NCBI GenBank assembly: GCA_934436435.1
Contig: CAKSAN010000003.1
Location: 203,009-267,008, forward strand
Reading direction: 5' to 3'
Length of the DNA: 64,000 bases
Source of the DNA: an uncultured Acetatifactor sp.
Lineage (GTDB): Bacteria > Bacillota > Clostridia > Lachnospirales > Lachnospiraceae
Both the position numbers and the translations under genes were made by a program. The notes below the pieces were generated by a model. It was given only the letters and a program-made list of their open reading frames with translations. It searched no databases and was not told where the DNA came from. Positions 7,681-14,481 of the stretch are shown piece after piece; position 1 is the first letter of the stretch, and each line of letters opens with the position of its first letter.

Positions 7681-9371
7681 CCAACGAAGAATTTCAATGC
7701 CGCCGATGCGGCGAAATATTTATTGTGCGTGCAGAGGACAACGCACGGTCTCATAACTACTGTCCTATCTGCAAAAAGAAATATTTTGAGCAGAGAATGC
7801 TGGAAGAAAAGCAGAGAGAAGATATTGCCTGGCAAAAAAAACATGAGCAGGATGCCTTGTTGTTTGAAGAGAATCTGAAAGAATGGAATCTGTTATCTCT
7901 GGAAGAGATGGGGGAATCTGTTAAGGAGGGTTCTCTTTATGTGATTGGCAACGGATTTGATATGCTGCATGGTGTCAGATCCAGCTATTACGATTTCAGC
8001 AGGACTTTGGGAAAGAGAAGTTCTGTCCGGTTTTATCTGGAAAAATATTTGAAAACCGATGACCTATGGGCGGATTTTGAAGGGGCATTGGGGAAAATCA
8101 ACATAGAGGCTATGTGTCAGCCGTATATCATAGATAATTTTCTGGATATAAATGGGGCATACGATGAGGACGCCGGTGCGGCCGAGATCTATATGTCCGC
8201 AGAAATGGCGGTAGAGCCGATCATTTCCATGTCAACGGAATTAATGGACCGGTTCCGCAAATGGATCAGCAGTCTGCATACCAATACGAATGACAGGCCG
8301 CTGCGCAATGTGATCAAAGGCGGGAAAGTATTAAATTTTAATTATACGGAATTCGTGGAAGATTTGTATGGCGTGGATGCCGGGAATATTTGTTATATCC
8401 ATGGCTGTCGGAAGAGGACCGGCAGGGGACGGCAAAGGTTGATTCTGGGGCATATCCCGGGTGCCAATGACGCGGCTTATGAATTTGAGGATGATTATTC
8501 CGGGATTGATGATCTGGATGAGCATGCCCAGTTATTATACGATGTGCAGCAGATTGCTTTGCGGATGGTCGTGGAGGCTGATGATGCGCTGACGAAAAAA
8601 TGTGAGGAGATCATTCAGAGCAATCATGCGTTTTTCGATGGATTAGCGGATATCCGCCAGGTAGTCACCATAGGGCATTCATTGTATCCGGTGGACTGGG
8701 ATTATTTTGCAGAGATCATCAAGTGTAATAAAGACAGGAAGCGGATTCAGTGGTTCTTTGGCTGTTATGGAACCGGAGATCTGGAGCGGGTACAGACTTT
8801 TATCAATGCCTTCGGGATAAATAAAGATCAAGTCGCGATTTTCCGGACGGATACGATTCCTGTAACATTATTGACGGATAATAAGAGGGAAAATCCGAAA
8901 GCAAATGTTGAGCACCGGAAGGTGCTGGCTTCCTCTGAGGATGGAAAGTGGGAGGTTGTCGGCGAGGGCAGAAAGGTCAATATCATTGATAAAACAGCAA
9001 ACCGTTGCAGTTGTGCAAGAATATTTTCGACATACATGAGCGGAGCCGTTTTTGACCGCAGCGGCACGGTGTTGCTTTTGGTGGCAAGAGGGCTGGAGGC
9101 AGGGGTATTTTTATTCCGGTTTGCCAACGGAGAATGGCAATATACAGGGGAACTGGAGCCCATCCCGCATCAGGGAGTAATTACCAAACGCCTGCAAAAA
9201 ATATTGTTGAGGGACAATCGGCTGATTTTCGTATATAATAGCAGAATACGAAAATATGATGTCAAAACGGGAAAATTGGTATACAATAAGTCCGTAAGAC
9301 ATGCCTTCGAGTCGGAAGGCGAAGATTTGACGCAAAAGTTTAAAGGGATATACAGAACAGGTTTTTATTAA
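7677..9371 (+). CDS. AbiH-family abortive infection protein with zinc ribbon and C-terminal extension
   Basis: A 564-residue protein. Residues 1-35 form a zinc ribbon (C8, C11, C29, C32). The AbiH core follows: YVIGNGFDMLHG with GNGFD at 91-95, then FNYTEFVEDLYG, YIHG and LILGH, and later TIGHSLYPVDWDYF, all conserved in this family. AbiH proteins are phage abortive-infection factors; their biochemistry is poorly known. The last ~160 residues (from ~405) lie outside the family and read as beta-strand repeats (EDGKWEVV, SGAVFDRSGTVLLL, NRLIFVYNSRIRKYDVKTGK), like part of a WD/propeller fold. Start overlaps the preceding nuclease gene by four bases, so translation is coupled. Third member of a three-gene cassette. 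Confidence 0.8.
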   Translation: MTNEEFQCRRCGEIFIVRAEDNARSHNYCPICKKKYFEQRMLEEKQREDIAWQKKHEQDALLFEENLKEWNLLSLEEMGESVKEGSLYVIGNGFDMLHGVRSSYYDFSRTLGKRSSVRFYLEKYLKTDDLWADFEGALGKINIEAMCQPYIIDNFLDINGAYDEDAGAAEIYMSAEMAVEPIISMSTELMDRFRKWISSLHTNTNDRPLRNVIKGGKVLNFNYTEFVEDLYGVDAGNICYIHGCRKRTGRGRQRLILGHIPGANDAAYEFEDDYSGIDDLDEHAQLLYDVQQIALRMVVEADDALTKKCEEIIQSNHAFFDGLADIRQVVTIGHSLYPVDWDYFAEIIKCNKDRKRIQWFFGCYGTGDLERVQTFINAFGINKDQVAIFRTDTIPVTLLTDNKRENPKANVEHRKVLASSEDGKWEVVGEGRKVNIIDKTANRCSCARIFSTYMSGAVFDRSGTVLLLVARGLEAGVFLFRFANGEWQYTGELEPIPHQGVITKRLQKILLRDNRLIFVYNSRIRKYDVKTGKLVYNKSVRHAFESEGEDLTQKFKGIYRTGFY

Positions 9372-9514
9372 GATTTTCCGGAAGGAAGAGTGTGAATTTC
9401 AGGAGGGCCGAGCAGGATAGATGAGCTGTTTTCCGATTTGAAAAAGGACGGATACAGTATCAGACAGACATTGGCGTTTGAGAAAAATAACTAAGTCGGG
9501 CGGAGGTTTATAAG

Positions 9515-9674
9515 GTGAGTATATTTGAGTATGACAAGGAAAAAGAAGAAAAGAAGCTCCACACTGCTGGCATTGATCTCAAAAATGAGTGCCGGAGGAG
9601 ATGCAGACAAGATTGTAACGTTGGATGATCCGGAAGTAATGAAGGCAATGCAGAAGAAGTATGGAATAAGATAG
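9515..9674 (+). pseudogene. Remnant of an Rpn/PD-(D/E)XK transposase-type gene (3' end)
   Basis: A GTG at 9515 opens a short frame reading MSIFEYDKEKEEKKL, the way the C-terminal region of many Lachnospiraceae Rpn-type proteins begins. The frame is soon lost, and in another frame the sequence continues as LLALISKMSAGGDADKIV and ends DPEVMKAMQKKYGIR at the stop 9672-9674, typical of the end of such a protein. Just upstream (about 9396-9494) is another short coding-like piece, ISGGPSRIDELFSDLKKDGY. These are best read as decayed fragments at the right edge of the defence island. Confidence 0.45.
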
Positions 9675-9686
9675 CAGGAGACTCAT

Positions 9687-9923
9687 ATGAACATCCAGAT
9701 TTTCGGCACAAAAAAGTGCAACGATACAAAGAAAGCCGAGCGCTTTTTCAAGGAGCGAGGCATAAAATATCAGTTCATCGACATGAAAGAAAAAGGTATG
9801 AGCAAGGGAGAGTTTACTTCCGTTGCGCTGGCGAATCCGTCAGTGATCCGCACCCCGATTGTCAGAAATGGAAAACAGTCTACGATCGGTTACCGGCCGG
9901 AGGTATGGAAGGGTTGGAACTGA
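9687..9923 (+). CDS. ArsC/Spx-family thioredoxin-fold protein, internally shortened
   Basis: A 78-residue protein with an AGGAG site in front. The start MNIQIFGTKKCNDTKKAERF is the N-terminus of the ArsC/Spx/YffB family, including the redox cysteine C12 in a CxxT motif. The end, RTPIVRNGKQSTIGYRPEVW, is the usual C-terminus with the conserved R-T-P loop. Family members are about 110-120 residues; here about 35 residues of the central helical region between GEFTSVA and the NPS segment are missing, without a frameshift. The fold may be compromised, so this may be a decaying gene. Role unknown; it is neither a clear arsenate reductase nor a clear Spx. Confidence 0.65.
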   Translation: MNIQIFGTKKCNDTKKAERFFKERGIKYQFIDMKEKGMSKGEFTSVALANPSVIRTPIVRNGKQSTIGYRPEVWKGWN

Positions 9924-9957
9924 GAATATAGAACAAAAGAGACAGGAGGATATAAAA

Positions 9958-10350
9958 ATGGAACGTGTAGTAAAATTTTTGAAAGAGGCAGAAACTTATT
10001 ACCTGGCAACCGTAGAGGGTGACCAGCCGAGAGTCAGACCTTTTGGAACGGCACATATTTTTGAAGGAAAGCTTTACATACAGACCGGCAAGGCAAAAGA
10101 GGTTTCGAAGCAGCTCCATGCGAATCCGAAGGCAGAGATCTGCGCTTTTAAAAATGGCGAGTGGCTGCGGGTAGCCGGAGAACTTGTGGAAGATGACCGC
10201 AGGGAGGCAAGACAGTCCATGCTGGATGCATATCCTTCTTTACAGAAGATGTATTCCGCGGATGACGGCAACACAGAGGTGTTCTATTTCAAAAATGCGA
10301 CCGCTACGTTTTCCTCCTTCACACATGCACCGGAAGTCGTGAAGTTCTAA
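9958..10350 (+). CDS. Pyridoxamine 5'-phosphate oxidase-like flavin-binding protein
   Basis: A 130-residue protein; the ATG at 9958 has AGGAGG directly upstream and is preferred to an earlier in-frame codon inside the previous gene. The split-barrel FMN-binding family signature is visible: YYLATVEGDQPRVRPFGTAH at ~17-36, LYIQTGKAKEVSKQL at ~43-57, and EICAFKNGEWLRVAGELV. Small single-domain members in Clostridia are annotated as pyridoxamine 5'-phosphate oxidase family proteins and usually bind FMN or F420-like flavins; they are not proven vitamin B6 enzymes. Ends in YFKNATATFSSF, typical for this clade. A strong inverted repeat follows. Confidence 0.85.
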   Translation: MERVVKFLKEAETYYLATVEGDQPRVRPFGTAHIFEGKLYIQTGKAKEVSKQLHANPKAEICAFKNGEWLRVAGELVEDDRREARQSMLDAYPSLQKMYSADDGNTEVFYFKNATATFSSFTHAPEVVKF

Positions 10351-10362
10351 AGAAGTATTGAA

Positions 10363-10401
10363 ATAATAGCCAAATTCACACAGTCTGAATTTGGCTATTA
10401 T
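10363..10401. terminator. Perfect 16-bp inverted repeat, bidirectional terminator-like
   Basis: Arms 10363-10378 (ATAATAGCCAAATTCA) and 10386-10401 are exact complements around a 7-base loop. There is no clear T-run, so it may be a rho-independent stop of weak type or a small mobile-repeat end. It closes the small oxidase-like gene. Confidence 0.55.
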
Positions 10402-10568
10402 GCTACGTTGACAATGACAGCACAGTTTGCTATCCTCTATGCATAAGCAGTTTTTCTATTTTAAAAATTTCTATCATCAGTGTGAGTTGATGTCTGTGAC
10501 TTCAGAGAAAGTCCTGCTTAGTTACCCAATGACGACAATAGATACCTATAGATGGAAGGAAAAGGACA

Positions 10569-11630
10569 ATGAAATTTGAACTTCTTGCAGATAGCATTAG
10601 GCAGATAAATGAAAAAGCAAGTTCAGCAGCAAAAAGTGCTGTAAACCAACTTATGACATTGCGAAATTGGGCGATTGGTTACTATATAGTTGAATATGAA
10701 CAGGATGGCAGCGATAGAGCTGAATACGGTTCTCATCTTTTGAAAAATCTGGAGAAAAAGATTGATCATAAGGGGCTGAATGAAACATTATTTAAGGTTT
10801 GCAGGCAGTTTTATAAGGTATATCCACAAATTGGTTCGACAGTGTCGAGCAAATTTAAATTACCCGATTTTGGAAAAAGTTCGACGGTGTCGAACGAATT
10901 TGTGACAAATCCGGATGTATTAGTTAATAACTTGTCGTTTTCACATATTCGAGAAATTATGGTGCTGAATGATGCGTTTGAAAGATTTTTTTATGAAACA
11001 GAATGCATGAAGTGTAATTGGAATGTAAGAGAACTTCGCAGGCAGATAAAAACAAATCTTTATGTAAGAGCAGAAATAAGCAAAAATCCGGAAATTTTAT
11101 TGAAAAAGTCTGTTGGAAATGCAAACGGCACAATGTTATCAATTAAAGATCCATTTACATTTGAATTTCTAGGACTCGATGCAAAGGATGTCGTGTCAGA
11201 ATCTGATTTAGAACAAGCTCTTATGGAGCATTTAAAGGAATTTATTCTTGAACTTGGAGAGGGATTCTGCTTTGAGGCCAGACAAAAGCGAATTGTAATA
11301 GATGATAAATACTATTTTATAGACCTTGTTTTTTATAATCGACTTTTACACTGTAATGTTATCATTGAACTTAAAAATGATGAGTTCAAACATGAAGATT
11401 TAGGACAGCTTAATGCTTATGTGGGGTATTATAAGAAAAATGAAATGACGGAAGGAGATAATCCCCCAGTTGGAATACTATTATGTACAGATAAAGGTTC
11501 CCAGATGGTAGAGTATGCATTATCTGGCATGGATAATCAATTATTTGTTTCAACTTATATGTTGCATTTGCCGGACAAGAAGAGACTGGAAGAATTTATG
11601 TTAAAAGAGATAGAAGAAATGGGAATGTAA
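10569..11630 (+). CDS. YhcG/DUF1016-family PD-(D/E)xK nuclease
   Basis: A 353-residue protein. The N-terminal DUF1016 helical region (NQLMTLRNWAIGYYIVEYEQ, EYGSHLLKNLEKKI) is followed by a C-terminal PD-(D/E)xK domain: YFIDLVFYNRLLHCNVIIEL then KN, with the D and E-x-K ligands, and GQLNAYVGYYKKNE. These proteins are widespread accessory nucleases, often beside restriction systems, in the same nuclease superfamily as Rpn. Between the domains is a variable tract, STVSSKFKLPDFGKSSTVSN, that repeats an STVS unit. The base composition is AT-rich against its neighbours, which suggests acquisition. A peptide deformylase gene follows 27 bases later. Confidence 0.85.
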   Translation: MKFELLADSIRQINEKASSAAKSAVNQLMTLRNWAIGYYIVEYEQDGSDRAEYGSHLLKNLEKKIDHKGLNETLFKVCRQFYKVYPQIGSTVSSKFKLPDFGKSSTVSNEFVTNPDVLVNNLSFSHIREIMVLNDAFERFFYETECMKCNWNVRELRRQIKTNLYVRAEISKNPEILLKKSVGNANGTMLSIKDPFTFEFLGLDAKDVVSESDLEQALMEHLKEFILELGEGFCFEARQKRIVIDDKYYFIDLVFYNRLLHCNVIIELKNDEFKHEDLGQLNAYVGYYKKNEMTEGDNPPVGILLCTDKGSQMVEYALSGMDNQLFVSTYMLHLPDKKRLEEFMLKEIEEMGM

Positions 11631-11657
11631 AGCTTATATGGAAGGAGTGTAAAACAA

Positions 11658-12068
11658 ATGATAAAGAAAATCACACGCGACCCAATGTTTTTGGCACAGA
11701 AATCCGAGAATGCAACGGAGGCGGACAAACAGATAGTGACAGATCTGCTGGATACTCTGAGAGCGAATCTGGATCATTGTGTCGGAATGGCGGCAAATAT
11801 GATAGGGGTCCGGAAAAATATTATTGTAGTGGCAGCAGGCCCTTTCCAGTTTGCCATGATCAATCCGGTGATCACGAAAAAGCTGCGTCCGTACCAGACA
11901 GAGGAAGGATGCCTGTCACTGGAAGGCGTGAGAGCCTGCACGAGATACGAAGAGATTGAAGTGGATTACCTGGATAGCAATTTCCGGAAACAGCATGGCA
12001 AATACACCGGCTGGACAGCCCAGATCATCCAACATGAAGTAGATCATTGCAACGGAATCGTTATATAA
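11658..12068 (+). CDS. Peptide deformylase family protein with altered motif 1
   Basis: A 136-residue protein with GGAAGGAG before the ATG. Motif II EEGCLSLEG and motif III QHEVDHCNG carry the Cys and two His metal ligands and the catalytic Glu of peptide deformylase, which removes the N-terminal formyl group from nascent proteins. Motif I, normally GxGxAAxQ, reads VGMAANMIG: the glutamine that stabilises the transition state is methionine here. This variant is, from memory, common in a short clostridial subgroup, so it may be a second, specialised or weak deformylase rather than the main Def. It lies 27 bases after the YhcG gene and may share its transcript. Confidence 0.82.
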   Translation: MIKKITRDPMFLAQKSENATEADKQIVTDLLDTLRANLDHCVGMAANMIGVRKNIIVVAAGPFQFAMINPVITKKLRPYQTEEGCLSLEGVRACTRYEEIEVDYLDSNFRKQHGKYTGWTAQIIQHEVDHCNGIVI

Positions 12069-12235
12069 AAAGGGATAATATTTTATCTATTTCTTGCTGT
12101 TTTAATAAAAATGGCTAAAATATTAGCATGATTAATTTATATCAAAAAACGTGGGCAGAAATATTTTTGTATACTTTACCTGAAACAGACACCCGTTTCA
12201 TACGATATGATAATTACAGAAAGGTGAGGGCAAAG

Positions 12236-12300
12236 ATGAAACTATAGCTGGATGATCTTCGCCCGGTGCCCTACGGGTACGAAGGGGCAAAATCGGTAAA
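12236..12300 (+). pseudogene. Possible dead small gene: good RBS, ATG, then stop after three codons
   Basis: In the 348-base stretch 12069-12416 without a clear gene there is a well-formed ribosome site (AAAGGTGAGGG) before ATG at 12236, but the third codon is followed by TAG. The frame continues as LDDLRPVPYGYEGAKSVNEA with no further recognisable domain. The first residues resemble a FeoA start, but that is speculation. The rest of this gap holds an inverted repeat GAAAC...GTTTC near 12183-12200 and AT-rich, promoter-like sequence; nothing else is visible. Confidence 0.25.
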
Positions 12301-12416
12301 TGAAGCAAAATTTAACCACAGGTTTATAGGCAAAAGACATTTCTTGTGTTATAGTAGAATCCTACGGAAAACAGGTATGCAACTGGATGCTGCATGGCAT
12401 CGGAAGGAGGCGCAGG

Positions 12417-12683
12417 ATGGAAAGACCGCATTTTGACATTGTGGCCAGCGGCGCGCGGATGAAGGCGATCCGTCAGCAGAGGAAGATCTCTGTGAAGCAG
12501 GTCATGGAGTACATGGGTTTTGAATCCACCCAGGCCGTGTATAAATGGGAAGCTGGAAAATGCTTTCCACAGGCCGACAATTTGTTAGCTTTGGCAATTT
12601 TGTATCGTGTAAGCCCGATGGAGCTTTTAGTGGAAGAGGACCGTGTGTCCTCTTCTTGTCATATCTGGGGAAATGCCGCATAG
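12417..12683 (+). CDS. Small Cro/C1-type helix-turn-helix protein
   Basis: An 88-residue protein. ATG at 12417 follows GGAAGGAGG at good distance and is chosen over an upstream in-frame ATG. Residues ~11-65 are an XRE/Cro HTH: ARMKAIRQQRKISVKQVMEY, then ESTQAVYKWEAGKCFPQADN and LLALAILYRVSPMELL. The short tail ends shortly after. Such proteins usually repress neighbouring genes; the PARG-like gene starting 61 bases downstream is the obvious candidate partner. No operator was identified. Confidence 0.82.
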   Translation: MERPHFDIVASGARMKAIRQQRKISVKQVMEYMGFESTQAVYKWEAGKCFPQADNLLALAILYRVSPMELLVEEDRVSSSCHIWGNAA

Positions 12684-12744
12684 CGCGGAACGAAAACGCA
12701 AGGTGGAATGGAAATATTGGGAAAAACAGAAGGAGAATCGAATC

Positions 12745-13602
12745 ATGGCAAGGGATGAGAATGTAAAAATTTTTCAGGATACAGAAAAACAGGTAAAGGA
12801 AAATCCTAAACTGCAAGAGGCAGTAAAGCGCTCCGTAGCGGAACAGGTGCTGATCCCGGAGACGATGGAGGTCACGGATCTGATGCCGGAGCCTGCACAG
12901 AACCGTGACAGATATGGGCAGGATGCGGATATTATAGTGTCGAAGAAGCGAAGCTATGAGGCGGCAGTGGGATATCCGGGAGAAAAGGTGTGTGTTCACA
13001 ACTTTGCATCTGCGACAAATCCCGGAGGTGGCGTGACCAGGGGAAGCTCTGCACAGGAGGAATGTCTGTGCCGTTGTTCGACCTTGTATTTTTGCTTGAA
13101 TACAAAGGAAATGTGGGATGGATTTTATTCTCCGCACAGATATGCACAGGATCCGATCCACAATGATGACTGCATCTATACGCCGGGAGTGATCGTATTC
13201 AAGTCCGACACCGCCACACCGGCACTGCTTCCGGAAAAAGACTGGTATGCCGTTAATGTAATCACCTGCGCGGCGCCGAATCTGCGCCTGCTTCCGGCCA
13301 ACCGGATGAATCCCGGAGACGGTGACAAAACCGTGAAGATGACGAGAGCACAGCAGCAGGCATTGCATGAGAAGCGCCTGACCAGAATTCTGGATGTGGC
13401 CGTGGCGGGAGGCAATGAGGTAGTCATTCTGGGAGCGTTCGGCTGCGGTGCTTTTGAAAATGATCCGGAGGCTGTGGCAGCTGCGTTTTCCAATGTGATC
13501 GCCCGTTACAGGAAATGCTTTAAGACCATAGAGCTGGCCATCTACTGTGCTCCCGGAGACGAGCGGAATTACGACGTTTTCAAAAAAGCATTTGTCATAT
13601 AA
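12745..13602 (+). CDS. Bacterial PARG-like poly(ADP-ribose) glycohydrolase (TIGR02452 family)
   Basis: A 285-residue protein; ATG at 12745 has AAGGAG upstream and is preferred over an earlier in-frame start lying inside the HTH gene. The catalytic signature of bacterial-type PARG is present: NFASATNPGGGVTRGSSAQE followed by E, i.e. GGG-x7-QEE at ~95-107. The macrodomain continues with VITCAAPNLR and ILGAFGCGAFENDP, which bind ADP-ribose. The predicted activity is removal of ADP-ribose chains or groups from proteins or nucleic acids. No ADP-ribosyltransferase is seen nearby, so the physiological substrate is unknown. The preceding HTH gene may control it. Confidence 0.85.
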   Translation: MARDENVKIFQDTEKQVKENPKLQEAVKRSVAEQVLIPETMEVTDLMPEPAQNRDRYGQDADIIVSKKRSYEAAVGYPGEKVCVHNFASATNPGGGVTRGSSAQEECLCRCSTLYFCLNTKEMWDGFYSPHRYAQDPIHNDDCIYTPGVIVFKSDTATPALLPEKDWYAVNVITCAAPNLRLLPANRMNPGDGDKTVKMTRAQQQALHEKRLTRILDVAVAGGNEVVILGAFGCGAFENDPEAVAAAFSNVIARYRKCFKTIELAIYCAPGDERNYDVFKKAFVI

Positions 13603-13709
13603 CCTGTAAAATCTGACTGAGTAACTTTCACTTAGGGGTATTAAAGTAACTTCAGCCTTAGAAATAGGGCAATCGGAATTTGCGGTAGTAATTTAGCGTT
13701 GACAAAATG

Positions 13710-13762
13710 ATTGTTAACCTTTTTAAAATAGGGTTGACAATTAAAAAACACCATGCTATTCT
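13710..13762 (+). promoter_or_regulatory. bioY promoter with overlapping BirA-type operator
   Basis: A near-perfect palindrome, ATTGTTAACC (13710-13719) and GGTTGACAAT (13732-13741), matches the BirA biotin-repressor box of Firmicutes. The right arm contains the -35 TTGACA (13734-13739); with a 17-base spacer the -10 is TATTCT (13757-13762), preceded by an extended TGC. Biotin-loaded BirA bound here would block RNA polymerase, the classic biotin control of uptake. Confidence 0.85.
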
Positions 13763-13811
13763 GACAGAGGTTTCTACAAAAGACAAATGACAGAAAGGCA
13801 AGGTTTTTATT

Positions 13812-14378
13812 ATGACAACACAGACAACAACACGTAGCAGGACTTATGACATGGTGTACATTGCAGTATTTGCGGTTCTGATCGCGATCTGCTCCTGGAT
13901 CTCCATTCCCATGACCGTTCCCTTTACTTTACAGACCTTTGCAGTATTTCTGGCAGTAGGGGTACTGGGCGGTAAGAGAGGGAGTCTTGCGGTATTGATC
14001 TATATTTTGCTGGGTGCGGTAGGAATTCCCGTATTTGCCGGATTCGCGGGTGGGATCGGTCGGTTGCTTGGCAACACCGGTGGTTACATCATCGGATTCT
14101 TATTCTCTGCACTGTTAATGTGGCTGATTGAGAAGCTGTTCGGACGTAAGACCTGGGTACTGGGGGTATCCATGGTACTGGGACTGATCGTATGCTATGC
14201 GATTGGAACCGTATGGTTTATGGTCGTTTATGCGCAGAATTCCGGAGCTGTGGGTCTGGCTACCGTTCTGGGCTGGTGTGTGATTCCTTTCATTGTTCCG
14301 GATCTGGTGAAGATTGCGCTGGCACTGACCCTGAGCAAGAGACTGGCCAAGACGCTGAAATTGAGCGGACAGGATTAA
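13812..14378 (+). CDS. bioY: Biotin transporter S-component BioY
   Basis: A 188-residue membrane protein with about six helices. Family features are seen throughout: the N-terminal helix pair (YIAVFAVLIAICSWISIPM), VPFTLQTFAVFLAVGVLGGK, and GIPVFAGFAGGIGRLLGNTG with GGY, the BioY glycine-rich biotin-binding loop, then IPFIVPDLVKIALAL near the end. BioY binds biotin and imports it either alone or with the shared ECF module EcfAT, which is not in the window. The GAAAGG ribosome site and a BirA box upstream agree with the role. Monocistronic, closed by a strong terminator. Confidence 0.95.
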   Translation: MTTQTTTRSRTYDMVYIAVFAVLIAICSWISIPMTVPFTLQTFAVFLAVGVLGGKRGSLAVLIYILLGAVGIPVFAGFAGGIGRLLGNTGGYIIGFLFSALLMWLIEKLFGRKTWVLGVSMVLGLIVCYAIGTVWFMVVYAQNSGAVGLATVLGWCVIPFIVPDLVKIALALTLSKRLAKTLKLSGQD

Positions 14379-14424
14379 ACGGATAGAATCCACAGGAAAG
14401 AATACAAGTAAAGAATACAAAGAG

Positions 14425-14457
14425 AAAAAGCGCACCTTCCCCCAAGGTGCGCTTTTT
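14425..14457. terminator. Bidirectional intrinsic terminator between bioY and the antiporter
   Basis: Arms AAAAAGCGCACCTT (14425-14438) and AAGGTGCGCTTTTT (14444-14457) around a CCCCC loop; A-run and T-run on both sides serve the two convergent genes. Confidence 0.92.
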
Positions 14458-14481
14458 GGCGGTGTGCCGACAGGCACATTC

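Noticed and set aside
12236..12300. FeoA-like beginning after a good ribosome site
   Set aside because: Only a few residues resemble FeoA, and a stop follows the third codon; listed only as a low-confidence dead gene.
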